Notes: generated from the letters alone by a model not told the origin. A DNA stretch of 14,902 bases from Lachnospiraceae bacterium UBA7012 (GCA_002449595.1 DJXE01000082.1:1-14902); one strand, 5' to 3'; shown: positions 1-9,824, counted from the first letter of the stretch. A program made the numbers and translations.

Positions 1-1
1 C

Positions 2-3000
2 AACACGATCCGCGGCAACATCGACCGCATGCTGGCCCGCGAGGAGACGATGACGATGCTCCTGCCGGAGGAGGACGCGGACAAGGTGCTGCCCGTAATC
101 AGCGCCGCGGGCTCCGATTCCGCGCAGCTCGACAACACTCTGGAATTCCTCTACATGAACGGCATGGACCTGGCCCTCGCGATGATGGTGATCATTCCGG
201 AGCCCTGGAAGAACAACGGCTTCATGGACCAGGAGAAAAAGGATTTCTATCACTATTACGCGACGATGATGGAGCCCTGGGACGGTCCGGCGGCGATTCT
301 TTTCTCCGACGGTGATATCGTCGGTGCGACGCTCGACCGCAACGGACTGCGCCCTTCCAGATACTACGTCACGGATGACAACCGGCTGATCCTCTCCTCG
401 GAGGTGGGCGTCCTCGACATCCCGGCGGAGCACATCGTGAAGAAGTCGCGGCTGGAGCCCGGCAGGATGCTGCTCATCGACACGAAGGCGGGCAGGATCC
501 TCCCGGACGACGAGTGCAAGCACTACTACGCGGGCATGCAGCCTTACGGCGAGTGGCTCGACCAGCATCTGCTGCACCTGCGCGAGCTCACGATCCCGAA
601 CCGGAAGATCCCCACGCACTCGCAGGAGATGCGCGACCGCCTGTACAAGGCGTTCGGCTACAACTACGAGGATATCAAGGACGTGATCCTGCCGATGGCG
701 GAGAACGGCGTGGAGGCGACGGCCTCCATGGGCCACGACACGCCGCTCGCGGTGCTGTCCATGAAGCACCAGCTGCTGTTCCAGTACTTCAAGCAGATGT
801 TCGCGCAGGTGACCAACCCGCCGATCGACTCGCTCCGGGAGAAGGTCGTCACGGACACGACGGTCTACATCGGCTCGGACGGCGACCTGCTGCAGGCGAA
901 GGGAGAGAACTGCCGCGTGCTTGAGGTGCAGAATCCGATCCTGACCGGCGTCGACCTCATCAAGATCCGGAACCTCGACCAGCCCGGCTTCCACACGGAG
1001 ACCGTGCCGATCCTCTACTACAAGAACACGTCCCTTGAGCGCGCCCTGGAGCAGCTCAATATCACGATCGACCACGCCTACGCCCGCGGCAAGAACATCA
1101 TCATTCTCTCGGACCGCGGCATCGACGAGAACCACGTGGCGATCCCGTCGCTCCTCGCGGTCTCCTCCGTGGAGCAGCACCTCGTCCGCACGAGGCGCCG
1201 CACCGCGGTGTCCCTGATCCTGGAGAGCGGCGAGCCGCGCGACGTGCATCAGTGCGCGGCGCTCCTCGGCTTCGGCGCCCGCGCGATCAACCCGTACCTC
1301 GCCCACGAGGCGATCACGGAGATGATCGACATCGGCATTCTCGACAAGGATTATCACACGGCCATCGACGACTACAATAAGGCGCTGCTCGGCGGCATCG
1401 TAAAGACCGCCGCCAAGATGGGCATCTCCACGCTGCAGTCCTACCAGTCCGCCCGCATCTTCGAGGCGATCGGCCTCTCGCGAGAGGTGGTCGACAAGTA
1501 CTTCACCGGCGTCGTCAGTGACGCGCATGGCATCGGCCTTGAGGAGATCGCGGAGGGCGTCAAGTGGAGGCACGACCACGCCTTCGATCCGATGGGCCTT
1601 GGCGTCGACACTTCGCTCGACAGCGTCGGCTTCCATGGCCTCAGGAGCGGCACGGACAAGGAGGACCACCTCTACAGCCCCGAGATCATCGTGACGCTGC
1701 AGCGCGCGGTTCGAGAGGGCAGCTACGATATCTTCCGCAGGTACACCGACATGGTGGACGACGCCGGCAAGCCCCACACGCTGCGCGGCCTGCTCGAGTT
1801 CGTGCCGGCCGGCGAGGCGGTGCCGCTGGAGGAAGTGGAACCTGTCTCCGAGATCGTGAAAAGGTTCCAGACCGGCGCCATGTCCTTCGGCTCCATCTCA
1901 CAGGAGGCGCACGAGACGCTGGCGCTCGCGATGAACCGGCTCGGCGGCAAATCCAACACCGGCGAGGGCGGCGAGCTGGCAACGCGGTTCGGCACCGGGA
2001 AGAACAGCGCGGTCAAGCAGGTCGCCTCCGGGCGCTTCGGCGTGACGAGCGCGTACCTGTGCAGCGCGCAGGAGATCCAGATCAAGATGGCGCAGGGGGC
2101 CAAGCCCGGCGAGGGCGGCCACCTTCCCGGGAAAAAGGTCTACCCATGGGTCGCGGCGACACGATGCTCCACGCCCGGCGTGTCGCTGATCTCGCCGCCG
2201 CCCCATCACGACATCTATTCCATTGAGGATCTCGCGCAGCTGATCTACGACCTGAAGAACGCGAACCGGAAGTCCAGGATCTCCGTCAAGCTCGTCTCCG
2301 AGGCGGGCGTCGGGACGATCGCCTCCGGCGTGGCCAAGGCCGGCGCGCAGGTGATCCTGATCTCCGGATATGACGGGGGAACCGGCGCGGCGCCGCCGTC
2401 CTCCATCCACAACGCGGGACTCCCATGGGAACTGGGGCTGTCGGAGACACATCAGACGCTGCTCCGGAACGGCCTGCGCAGCCGCGTCGTCCTCGAGACG
2501 GACGGCAAGCTCATGAGCGGCCGGGACGTCGCGATCGCGGCACTGCTCGGTGCCGAGGAATTTGACTTCGCGACGGCACCGCTCGTCAGCATGGGCTGCA
2601 TGATGATGCGCGTCTGCTCCAAGGACACCTGCCCGGTGGGCATCGCGACGCAGAACGAGAAGCTCCGCTGCAGATTCACGGGGAAACCGGAACACGTGAT
2701 GAACTTCATGTGCTTCGTGGCGCAGCAGCTCCGCGAGATCATGGCGCAGCTCGGCTTCCGGACGGTCGCGGAGATGGTCGGGCGGACCGACTGCCTGCGC
2801 AAGCGGGAGAAGCAGATCACGAACCGGGCCGCGGCGGTCGACCTCACCGGGATTCTGGACCCGGCCTTCGCGGACGCCCCGAAGCGCAGCTTCGACGCGG
2901 CAGACCTCTATGACTTCCACCTGGAAAAGACGCTGGACGAGGCAGTCCTCCTGCCCGCCTTCTTCGGGAAGGACAAGGAACTGCGCTCCGGCAGCATCAG

Positions 3001-3784
3001 CGTAGACGTCTCCAGCACGGACCGCGCCTTCGGGACGATCCTCGGATCGGAGATCACGAACCGCTTCGGGGAGTCGCTTCCGGATGACAGCTTTGTCATC
3101 CACGCGAAGGGCGGCGGCGGACAGTCATTCGGCGCGTTCATTCCGAAGGGCCTCACGATCCGGCTCGAGGGCGATGCGAACGACGGATTCGGCAAGGGCC
3201 TCTCCGGCGGCCGGCTCATCGTGGTGCCGCCTGCGGAGAGCGGATTCGAAGCTGAGAAAAACATCATCATCGGCAACGTGGCACTCTACGGCGCGACGTC
3301 CGGCACTGCATACGTGTGCGGCATCACCGGCGAGCGCTTCGCGGTCCGCAACTCGGGCGCGGTGGCGGTCGCGGAAGGCTGCGGCGACCACGGCCTGGAG
3401 TACATGACGGGCGGCCGCGCGCTGATCCTCGGTCCCACCGGCAAGAACTTCGCGGCCGGCATGAGCGGCGGCATCGCCTATGTGCTCGACGAGGACCACA
3501 GCCTCTACCGCAGGATCAACAAGGACATGGTGGAGCTGCAGGAGCTGACGGACAAGTATGACATCGCGGAGATGGAGGGGATCCTTAAGGATTATGTGCG
3601 CGAGACGGGCTCGGCCCTCGGCGCGAGGATCCTGGCGGACCTGCCGTCCTACCTGCCGCACTTCAAGAAGATCATCCCGGCGGACTATCACAGGATGCTG
3701 GCGGCGATCGGGCGCTTCGAGGAGCAGGGCATCCCGCATGACGCGGCTGTGCTCGAGGCGTTCCGGAGTGTGACAGGAGCATAA
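2..3784 (+). CDS. gltB: Glutamate synthase (GOGAT) large subunit, 5' end cut off by the window
   Basis: Catalyses transfer of the glutamine amide to 2-oxoglutarate, giving two glutamates, with GltD as electron-delivering partner. The reading frame is already open at base 2 and reads NTIRGNIDRM, matching the NTxxGN segment of the class II glutamine amidotransferase domain. Compared with E. coli GltB, roughly 240 N-terminal residues, including the catalytic Cys1, lie upstream of the window; the ATG at 29 is internal. Visible parts in order: end of the amidotransferase domain (MEPWDGPAAILFSDG, NGLRPSRY) to about base 510; central domain to about 1780; FMN/2-oxoglutarate synthase domain about 1790-2900 (GGKSNTGEGGE, QGAKPGEGGHLPG, ISPPPHHDIYSIEDLAQL, GYDGGTGAAP); [3Fe-4S] cysteines with C-x5-C-x4-C spacing at 2597, 2615 and 2630; C-terminal glycine-rich beta-helix domain about 2980-3700 (GGGGQSFG, GDANDGFGKG, GERFAVRNSG). 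No frameshift is seen. gltD follows after 22 bases. Identity is certain from family motifs. Confidence 0.98.
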   Translation, partial: NTIRGNIDRMLAREETMTMLLPEEDADKVLPVISAAGSDSAQLDNTLEFLYMNGMDLALAMMVIIPEPWKNNGFMDQEKKDFYHYYATMMEPWDGPAAILFSDGDIVGATLDRNGLRPSRYYVTDDNRLILSSEVGVLDIPAEHIVKKSRLEPGRMLLIDTKAGRILPDDECKHYYAGMQPYGEWLDQHLLHLRELTIPNRKIPTHSQEMRDRLYKAFGYNYEDIKDVILPMAENGVEATASMGHDTPLAVLSMKHQLLFQYFKQMFAQVTNPPIDSLREKVVTDTTVYIGSDGDLLQAKGENCRVLEVQNPILTGVDLIKIRNLDQPGFHTETVPILYYKNTSLERALEQLNITIDHAYARGKNIIILSDRGIDENHVAIPSLLAVSSVEQHLVRTRRRTAVSLILESGEPRDVHQCAALLGFGARAINPYLAHEAITEMIDIGILDKDYHTAIDDYNKALLGGIVKTAAKMGISTLQSYQSARIFEAIGLSREVVDKYFTGVVSDAHGIGLEEIAEGVKWRHDHAFDPMGLGVDTSLDSVGFHGLRSGTDKEDHLYSPEIIVTLQRAVREGSYDIFRRYTDMVDDAGKPHTLRGLLEFVPAGEAVPLEEVEPVSEIVKRFQTGAMSFGSISQEAHETLALAMNRLGGKSNTGEGGELATRFGTGKNSAVKQVASGRFGVTSAYLCSAQEIQIKMAQGAKPGEGGHLPGKKVYPWVAATRCSTPGVSLISPPPHHDIYSIEDLAQLIYDLKNANRKSRISVKLVSEAGVGTIASGVAKAGAQVILISGYDGGTGAAPPSSIHNAGLPWELGLSETHQTLLRNGLRSRVVLETDGKLMSGRDVAIAALLGAEEFDFATAPLVSMGCMMMRVCSKDTCPVGIATQNEKLRCRFTGKPEHVMNFMCFVAQQLREIMAQLGFRTVAEMVGRTDCLRKREKQITNRAAAVDLTGILDPAFADAPKRSFDAADLYDFHLEKTLDEAVLLPAFFGKDKELRSGSISVDVSSTDRAFGTILGSEITNRFGESLPDDSFVIHAKGGGGQSFGAFIPKGLTIRLEGDANDGFGKGLSGGRLIVVPPAESGFEAEKNIIIGNVALYGATSGTAYVCGITGERFAVRNSGAVAVAEGCGDHGLEYMTGGRALILGPTGKNFAAGMSGGIAYVLDEDHSLYRRINKDMVELQELTDKYDIAEMEGILKDYVRETGSALGARILADLPSYLPHFKKIIPADYHRMLAAIGRFEEQGIPHDAAVLEAFRSVTGA

Positions 3785-3806
3785 TCAAGCCGGAGGAGAA
3801 ACAGAG

Positions 3807-5339
3807 ATGGGAAAACCGACAGGATTTTTGGAGTACCAGAGGCAGGAGAACAAAGCGCAGGTACCTTCGAAACGGACGCTGAACTTCTGCGAGTTTAAGG
3901 AACAGCTCTCCGAGGAGGAGAGGCGGCGCCAGGGCGCCCGTTGCATGAACTGCGGCGTGCCGCTGTGCCAGTCGGGCATGACGCTCTCCGGCATGGTGAC
4001 GGGGTGCCCCCTGCACAACCTGATCCCGGAGTGGAACGATGAACTCTACCGCGGACACTACGCGCACGCGCTCTCCCGGCTCCTGAAGACGAACAACTTC
4101 CCGGAGTTCACGGGCAGGGTCTGCCCGGCGCTCTGCGAGAAGGCCTGCATCTGCGGCATGAACGACGAGCCGGTCACGGCGCACGACAACGAGCTCTTTA
4201 TCATTGAGACTGCCTACCGGGAAGGGAACATGAAGCCGCGCATCCCGCAGATCCGCAGCGGGAAAAAAGTGGCGGTGGTCGGCAGCGGCCCCTCCGGCCT
4301 CGCGGCCGCGGACCAGCTGAATCACCGCGGGCACAGCGTCACAGTCTTTGAGCGGGAGGACCGGATCGGCGGCCTGCTCATGTACGGTATCCCGAACATG
4401 AAGCTGGACAAGGACGTGATCCTGCGGCGGCAGGCGCTCATGGAGGCGGAGGGCGTCGTCTTCCGCACCGGGTGCGACGTCGGCGGCGATCTCCGGGAGG
4501 CGGGAGAGAGCCCCGCGGGTGCGTCATCCATCAGCGCGGAGGAACTGCTGCGCGAGTATGACGCCGTCATTCTCGCCTGCGGCGCGAAGAAAGCACGTCC
4601 TCTGGCTGCGACAGGAATTGAAGGGGCGAAGGACGTCTTCTTCGCCGTGGACTTCCTGAAATCGACGACAAAGAGCCTGCTCTCCGGCGGGGATCCGCAG
4701 AGAAAGGCCGGCCTGAAGGAAGGAAGCTTCATCAGCGCGAAGGACCGCGACGTCGTCATCGTCGGCGGCGGAGACACGGGCAACGACTGCGTCGGGACGT
4801 GCCTCCGGCACGTCTGCCGCTCCGTCGTCCAGATCGAGATGATGCCCGCGCCGCCCGCAGAGCGCGCGGCGTCCAACCCCTGGCCGGAGTGGCCGAAGGT
4901 CCTGAAGACCGACTACGGGCAGCAGGAGGCGATCGCGCGCTTCGGCAGTGACCCGCGGATCTACGAGACTACGGTAAAGGAAGTGATCCGAACAAAGAGC
5001 GGAAAGCTGAAGGGACTGAAGATCGTCAGCGTGAAATTCGTGAATGGCAAACTCACCGAAGTCGAAGGAACGGAGCGCACATTGAAGTGCGACCTGCTCC
5101 TGATCGCGGCGGGCTTCATCGGCTGTGAGGACTATGCGGCGCAGGCTTTCAGCGTCGACCGGACGCAGCGCGGCACGGTCGCCACACAGGCGGGCCGGTA
5201 CGCATCCTCGCAGGCGAAGGTCTTCACAGCCGGCGACATGCACCGCGGCCAGTCCCTGGTCGTCTGGGGCATCGCGGAGGGCCGCGCCTGCGCGAAGGAA
5301 GTCGACGCGTACCTGATGGGATACAGCACGATGGTGTGA
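3807..5339 (+). CDS. gltD: Glutamate synthase small subunit (NADPH-type, FAD/Fe-S)
   Basis: Electron-input subunit of GOGAT: it oxidises NAD(P)H at FAD and passes electrons through [4Fe-4S] clusters to GltB. The 510-residue product is slightly longer than E. coli (about 472) or B. subtilis (about 493) GltD. It starts MGKPTGFLEY, the family signature N-terminus. Cluster cysteines are visible at 46, 49, 54 and 67 and at 106, 110, 114 and 116. The FAD-binding Rossmann motif GSGPSG is at 159-164, the NAD(P)H motif GGGDTG at about 320-325, and the C-terminal FAD motif TAGDMHRGQSLVVWGIAEGR at about 474-493. A stretch at about 225-247 looks like a lengthened surface loop. The start is supported by GGAGG at 3792-3796, 10 bases before the ATG. 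It lies 22 bases after gltB and its stop overlaps the possible GTG start of carA, so co-translation with both neighbours is likely. Confidence 0.97.
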   Translation: MGKPTGFLEYQRQENKAQVPSKRTLNFCEFKEQLSEEERRRQGARCMNCGVPLCQSGMTLSGMVTGCPLHNLIPEWNDELYRGHYAHALSRLLKTNNFPEFTGRVCPALCEKACICGMNDEPVTAHDNELFIIETAYREGNMKPRIPQIRSGKKVAVVGSGPSGLAAADQLNHRGHSVTVFEREDRIGGLLMYGIPNMKLDKDVILRRQALMEAEGVVFRTGCDVGGDLREAGESPAGASSISAEELLREYDAVILACGAKKARPLAATGIEGAKDVFFAVDFLKSTTKSLLSGGDPQRKAGLKEGSFISAKDRDVVIVGGGDTGNDCVGTCLRHVCRSVVQIEMMPAPPAERAASNPWPEWPKVLKTDYGQQEAIARFGSDPRIYETTVKEVIRTKSGKLKGLKIVSVKFVNGKLTEVEGTERTLKCDLLLIAAGFIGCEDYAAQAFSVDRTQRGTVATQAGRYASSQAKVFTAGDMHRGQSLVVWGIAEGRACAKEVDAYLMGYSTMV

Positions 5340-6571
5340 GCATTATGATTAGTGATCATCTCAGAAGGATCATATTGGAGGACGGGTCAGAGTACGCTGG
5401 AAGCGCGTTCGGCGCGCGGCAGTGCGCGGACGGCAGCGGAGAGGGCATCTTGCGCCTCGGCCGCGTCCTCGAGATCGTCTTCAACACGTCGATGGCAGGG
5501 TACCAGGAGATCCTCTCGGATCCCTCCTACACGGATCAGGCGATCATCATGACGTATCCCCTGATTGGCAATTACGGCATGGCGGAGGGAGACTACGAGA
5601 CGCTGGTCCCCACGGCGGGCGCGATGATTGTGAGGGACTACCACGATACGCCGTCGAACTTCCGCAGTACCAGGACGCTGGCAGAGGTCATGGAACAGTT
5701 CGGCATCCCCGGTGTGAGCGGCGTCGATACACGGATGCTGACGAGATGGGTTCGCGACCACGGAAGCTGCCGGGTCCTGATCACGGATGACCCGGCGCTG
5801 CCGGCAAAGGACGCAGCAGAGCAGATGAGACGCCTGTCTCTGCCGAAAGACGCGGTCTCCAGAGTCAGCTGCCGCGAAGAGAAACTTTTCCTGCCGGGAA
5901 CAATACAGGATCCTGCCGGTACAGATCCCGCCGGAGAGTCCGTTCTGCGGGGCCTGGGACGGGGTGAAGTGATCGATAGCTTACATGCCGCGACAGACAT
6001 GGCGCAGCGTCCGCTGGTCGCGGCGATCGACTGCGGAATGAAGCGGAACATCGTCCGCTCGTTTCTCGCCCGCGGCGTCAGCGTCGCCGTCCTTCCGTGG
6101 AATGTGACGGCGGAGGAGATCCGCGCGCTGCGGCCGGACGGCGTGTTTCTCTCCAACGGCCCCGGCGACCCGCAGGACGTGCCGGAAACTGTTCAGACCG
6201 TCCGGGAGATCATGGGGGATGTCCCGCTCTTCGGCATCTGCCTGGGACACCAGATCATCGCGCTGGCGGCCGGCGCGCGCACTTACAAGCTGAAGTTCGG
6301 CCACCGCGGCGGCAACCATCCGGTGCGGGAACTGGCCACGGGACGCATTGAGATCACGTCGCAGAACCACTCCTACGCGGTGGACCGCGCGAGCCTCGCC
6401 GGAACAGGGCTTGAGGTCACGCACGTCAACCTGCTGGATGACACGGTAGAGGGACTCGCCTGCCCGGACCGGCAGGTCTTCAGCGTGCAGTACCACCCCG
6501 AGAGCGCACCGGGACCACAGGACAGCGGTTACCTGTTCGACCGGTTCGTGCACATGATCGCCGGATCGTAA
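5336..6571 (+). CDS. carA: Carbamoyl-phosphate synthase small (glutaminase) subunit
   Basis: Hydrolyses glutamine and channels ammonia to CarB for carbamoyl phosphate, precursor of pyrimidines and arginine. The N-terminal CPSase small-chain domain shows VFNTSMAGYQEILSDPSY and PLIGNYG; the C-terminal class I amidotransferase domain carries the triad Cys302 (GICLGHQ), His387 and Glu389 (QYHPES), numbered from the GTG. Two starts are possible: GTG at 5336, overlapping the gltD stop (GTGTGA), or ATG at 5345 (MISDHLRRIILEDGSEYAG), which matches family N-termini better and is my preferred start. Neither has a clear Shine-Dalgarno, so translation probably depends on ribosomes finishing gltD. At 408-411 residues it is longer than B. 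subtilis (about 364) or E. coli (about 382) CarA. The extra length sits mainly in an insertion near residues 28-47 and in a linker rich in G/P/D around residues 185-213. carB follows after 31 bases. Confidence 0.96.
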   Translation: MSIMISDHLRRIILEDGSEYAGSAFGARQCADGSGEGILRLGRVLEIVFNTSMAGYQEILSDPSYTDQAIIMTYPLIGNYGMAEGDYETLVPTAGAMIVRDYHDTPSNFRSTRTLAEVMEQFGIPGVSGVDTRMLTRWVRDHGSCRVLITDDPALPAKDAAEQMRRLSLPKDAVSRVSCREEKLFLPGTIQDPAGTDPAGESVLRGLGRGEVIDSLHAATDMAQRPLVAAIDCGMKRNIVRSFLARGVSVAVLPWNVTAEEIRALRPDGVFLSNGPGDPQDVPETVQTVREIMGDVPLFGICLGHQIIALAAGARTYKLKFGHRGGNHPVRELATGRIEITSQNHSYAVDRASLAGTGLEVTHVNLLDDTVEGLACPDRQVFSVQYHPESAPGPQDSGYLFDRFVHMIAGS

Positions 6572-6602
6572 TCGCACAGCAGAAGTATGGAAGAAGCAAA
6601 AT

Positions 6603-9600
6603 ATGCCAAAACGTGACGACATACAGAAAATTCTTGTGATCGGCTCCGGGCCGATCGTGATCGGACAGGCGGCTGAGTTCGACTACGCGGGCACGCAGGC
6701 CTGTCTCGCGCTGCGCGAGGAGGGCTACGAAGTCATTCTGTGCAACTCGAACCCCGCGACGATCATGACGGACCGGACGGTCGCCGACCGCATCTACATG
6801 GAACCGCTCACACTGGAGTTCATCGCCAGGATCATCCGCAGGGAGCGGCCGGACGCGATCCTTCCGGGGATCGGAGGACAGACCGGCCTGAACCTCGCGA
6901 TGCAGCTGGAAAGGAAGGGCATTCTGGCGGAGTGCAGCGTGGAGCTGCTCGGGACGAAGAGCAGTTCCATAGAACAGGCGGAGGACAGGGAAAAGTTCCG
7001 CGCGCTCTGCACGCAGCTCGGGGAGCCGGTCCTGCCGTCAGGCATCGCGCATTCGCTGGAAGAGGGACTCGAAGTTGCCTCACAAATCGGCTATCCGGTC
7101 GTGCTTCGCCCCGCGTTCACGCTCGGCGGCACCGGCGGCGGTTTCGCCGATGATGAGGCGGCATGCAGGGAGATCCTCGCCGGAGCGCTCGAGCTTTCCC
7201 CGGTGCATCAGGTCCTGGTGGAAAAGAGCGTCCGCGGTTTCAAGGAGATCGAGTACGAAGTGATGCGCGACGCGAACGATACCGCGATCACCGTCTGCAA
7301 CATGGAAAACGTCGACCCCGTGGGCATCCACACCGGGGACTCCGTCGTCGTCTGCCCGTCCCAGACGCTGACCAACCGCGAGTACCACATGCTGCGCGAC
7401 AGCGCGCTCCGCATCATCCGCGCGCTGCGGATCGAGGGAGGATGCAACGTCCAGTTTGCGCTGGACCCGCACTCCTTTGACTACTACGTGATCGAGGTCA
7501 ACCCACGCGTTTCGAGATCGTCGGCCCTGGCCTCCAAGGCGAGCGGCTATCCGATCGCCCGCGTCTCCGCGAAGATCGCGGCCGGCATGCACCTCGAGGA
7601 GATCGCGCTGGCCAACACGCCGGCCTGCTTTGAGCCGTCGCTGGACTACGTGGTCACGAAGATGCCGCGGTTCCCCTTCGACAAGTTCGGGGATGCTGAC
7701 TGCACGCTCGGCACGCAGATGAAGGCGACCGGGGAGACCATGGCTGTCGGAAGAACCTTTGAGGAGAGCCTCTTAAAGGCGGTGCGTTCGCTGGAGACGG
7801 GGCATTTTCACCTTTTCGACGCGAAGTATGAGCAGCTGTCCCCGGAGGTACTGCTGGAGTTCATCGGGGAAGGCACGGAGGACCGGCTGTTCGCGGTCGC
7901 GGCGCTGCTGCGGCAGGGCGTTGACACGGCACGGATCGCGGCGCAGAGCGGGATCGATCCGTTCTTCATCGACGGGATCCGAAGGATCACAGAGATGGAA
8001 AAGCATCTTCGCACGCGGCCATGGCTTGTTGAGACCCTCAGGGAAGCGAAGCGCCTCGGGTTTGCGGACAGGGAGATCGCGTTCCTCTGGGGGACCACGG
8101 AAGAAGCGGCCCGGCAGTTCCGAACAAAGAACGGGATCCTGCCGGTCTTCAAGATGATCGACACCTGTGCCTCGGAATTCCGGAGCTATGTGCCCTACTT
8201 CTATTCGACTTACGAGGATGAAAATGAATCAGCCGTGACTGACCGGAAGAAGGTCGTCGTGCTCGGCGCGGGACCGATCCGCATCGGCCAGGGCGTCGAA
8301 TTCGACTACTCCACAGTGCACGCGGTGCAGACGATCCGCGAGGCGGGATATGAGGCGATCATCATCAACAACAACCCCGAGACGGTGTCGACGGACTACA
8401 CGTGCTCGGACAAGCTCTACTTCGAGCCGCTGGATCCCGAGAGCGTGATGAATGTCATCGAGATGGAGCAGCCGGTGGGCGTCATCGCGACTCTGGGCGG
8501 CCAGACGGCGATCAACCTCGCGAAGCCGCTGAAGGAGCGCGGCGTCAGGATCATCGGCACAGACTGCGACGCGATCGCCCGCGCGGAGGACAGGGAGCAG
8601 TTCGAGCGGCTGCTCGTCGACCTGCAGATTCCACAGCCGCCGGGAGCGGCGGTCTCCTCCGTCGATGAGGGGATCCGCGCGGCGCAGGAGATCGGATACC
8701 CCGTTCTGGTCCGCCCCAGCTTCGTGCTCGGCGGCCGGGCGATGCAGATCGTCGCGCGGGAGGAGGAACTGTGGACCTATCTCACGGAGGCGGTGCGCGT
8801 GAGCCACGAACACCCGGTGCTCGTGGACAAGTACATCCGCGGGCGCGAGGTCGAGGTCGACGCCGTCTGCGACGGCGATGAAGTCTTCGTCCCTGGAATC
8901 ATGGAACTCGTGGAGCGGACCGGCGTCCACTCCGGGGACTCCATCTCCATCTACCCGCCGGTCAGCCTCTCCACCGCCGTGAAGGAGAAGATCCTGGACT
9001 ACACCTGCAGGCTCGGCCTGGGAATTGGGATCGTCGGGCTGTTCAACATCCAGTTCATCGTGGACGCGGATGAGAGCGTATACGTCATCGAAGTGAATCC
9101 CCGGTCATCGAGGACGGTCCCGTTCCTCTCCAAAGCCACGGGTCGCAGCCTCGCGGACATCGCTACGAGAGTGATCCTTGGACGCAGCCTCACACGGCAG
9201 GGCCTCAGTGGAGCAAACCTCGAGGAGCGGGAGTGCTGCTTTGTCAAGGTACCTGAGTTTTCCTTCGCGAAGCTGCAGGGGATGGACTCCTTCCTGTCGC
9301 CGGAGATGAAGTCGACCGGCGAGGCCATCGGATACGACCGCAGGCTCCCGCGCGCGATGTACAAAGCCATGACGGCAGCGGGCATGAAGCTGCAGAACTA
9401 CGGGACGGTCGTGGTCACCCTCGCGGACGAGGACAAGGAGGAGGCGCTCCCGCTGATCCGCAGATTCTATGAACTCGGATTCAACATCGAGGCCACGGTC
9501 GGCACGGCGGTATTTCTGAAGCGGCACGGGATCCGGACCAGGCTCCGCCGCAAGCTCTCCGAGGGCAGCAACGAGATCCTGGAGTGCCTCAGCGCGGGTT

Positions 9601-9785
9601 ACGTAAGCTACCTGATCTGCACGCGGGCGATCCTGTCGGGACACCATTACATCGACGGCGCGCGGATCCGTCAGTGCGCGATCCGAAACGGCATTACGAC
9701 GCTGACGTCGCTCGACACCGCGGCGATGCTGCTGACCGTGCTGGAGGACATGACCATCGGCGTCGCGCCACTTGGCGCAGTGTAA
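6603..9785 (+). CDS. carB: Carbamoyl-phosphate synthase large (ammonia) subunit
   Basis: Makes carbamoyl phosphate from bicarbonate, CarA-derived ammonia and two ATP. The 1060-residue length is normal for bacterial CarB. Both homologous ATP-grasp halves are intact: the first has SGPIVIGQAAEFDYAG near residue 15, VDPVGIHTGDSVVVCPSQT near 237 and VIEVNPRVSRSSAL near 297-311; the second has GAGPIRIGQGVEFDYS near 554, MELVERTGVHSGDSISIYPP near 768-787 and VIEVNPRSSRTVPFLSKATG near 829-848. An oligomerisation region lies between them (about 400-550) and an MGS-like allosteric domain fills about 935-1060. GGAAG at 6589-6593 is a modest ribosome site for the ATG at 6603. It is separated from carA by 31 bases and from pyrG by 39, consistent with one operon. 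No missing catalytic motif or frameshift was seen. Confidence 0.98.
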   Translation: MPKRDDIQKILVIGSGPIVIGQAAEFDYAGTQACLALREEGYEVILCNSNPATIMTDRTVADRIYMEPLTLEFIARIIRRERPDAILPGIGGQTGLNLAMQLERKGILAECSVELLGTKSSSIEQAEDREKFRALCTQLGEPVLPSGIAHSLEEGLEVASQIGYPVVLRPAFTLGGTGGGFADDEAACREILAGALELSPVHQVLVEKSVRGFKEIEYEVMRDANDTAITVCNMENVDPVGIHTGDSVVVCPSQTLTNREYHMLRDSALRIIRALRIEGGCNVQFALDPHSFDYYVIEVNPRVSRSSALASKASGYPIARVSAKIAAGMHLEEIALANTPACFEPSLDYVVTKMPRFPFDKFGDADCTLGTQMKATGETMAVGRTFEESLLKAVRSLETGHFHLFDAKYEQLSPEVLLEFIGEGTEDRLFAVAALLRQGVDTARIAAQSGIDPFFIDGIRRITEMEKHLRTRPWLVETLREAKRLGFADREIAFLWGTTEEAARQFRTKNGILPVFKMIDTCASEFRSYVPYFYSTYEDENESAVTDRKKVVVLGAGPIRIGQGVEFDYSTVHAVQTIREAGYEAIIINNNPETVSTDYTCSDKLYFEPLDPESVMNVIEMEQPVGVIATLGGQTAINLAKPLKERGVRIIGTDCDAIARAEDREQFERLLVDLQIPQPPGAAVSSVDEGIRAAQEIGYPVLVRPSFVLGGRAMQIVAREEELWTYLTEAVRVSHEHPVLVDKYIRGREVEVDAVCDGDEVFVPGIMELVERTGVHSGDSISIYPPVSLSTAVKEKILDYTCRLGLGIGIVGLFNIQFIVDADESVYVIEVNPRSSRTVPFLSKATGRSLADIATRVILGRSLTRQGLSGANLEERECCFVKVPEFSFAKLQGMDSFLSPEMKSTGEAIGYDRRLPRAMYKAMTAAGMKLQNYGTVVVTLADEDKEEALPLIRRFYELGFNIEATVGTAVFLKRHGIRTRLRRKLSEGSNEILECLSAGYVSYLICTRAILSGHHYIDGARIRQCAIRNGITTLTSLDTAAMLLTVLEDMTIGVAPLGAV

Positions 9786-9791
9786 TAACAG

Positions 9792-9810
9792 GAAAGACAG
9801 GACATCTTTC
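9792..9810 (+). other. Small hairpin in the carB-pyrG gap
   Basis: GAAAGA (9792-9797) and TCTTTC (9805-9810) can form a six-pair stem with a seven-base loop, ending just before GAGG (9813-9816), the probable pyrG ribosome site. It is short and A/U-rich, with no U-run after it, so it is not a terminator; any effect on pyrG translation is speculative. I saw no C-run or G-run initiation signal like that of the B. subtilis pyrG attenuator. Confidence 0.3.
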
Positions 9811-9824
9811 GTGAGGTATTCGAA

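Noticed and set aside
29..31. The ATG at base 29 as the gltB start
   Set aside because: The frame is open to the window start and upstream residues NTIRGNIDR match the interior of GltB, so this is an internal methionine of a gene beginning outside the window.
1898..3103. A 401-codon open frame on the - strand within gltB
   Set aside because: Shadow of the gltB FMN domain; low-complexity R/D/H/L-rich translation without recognisable domains.
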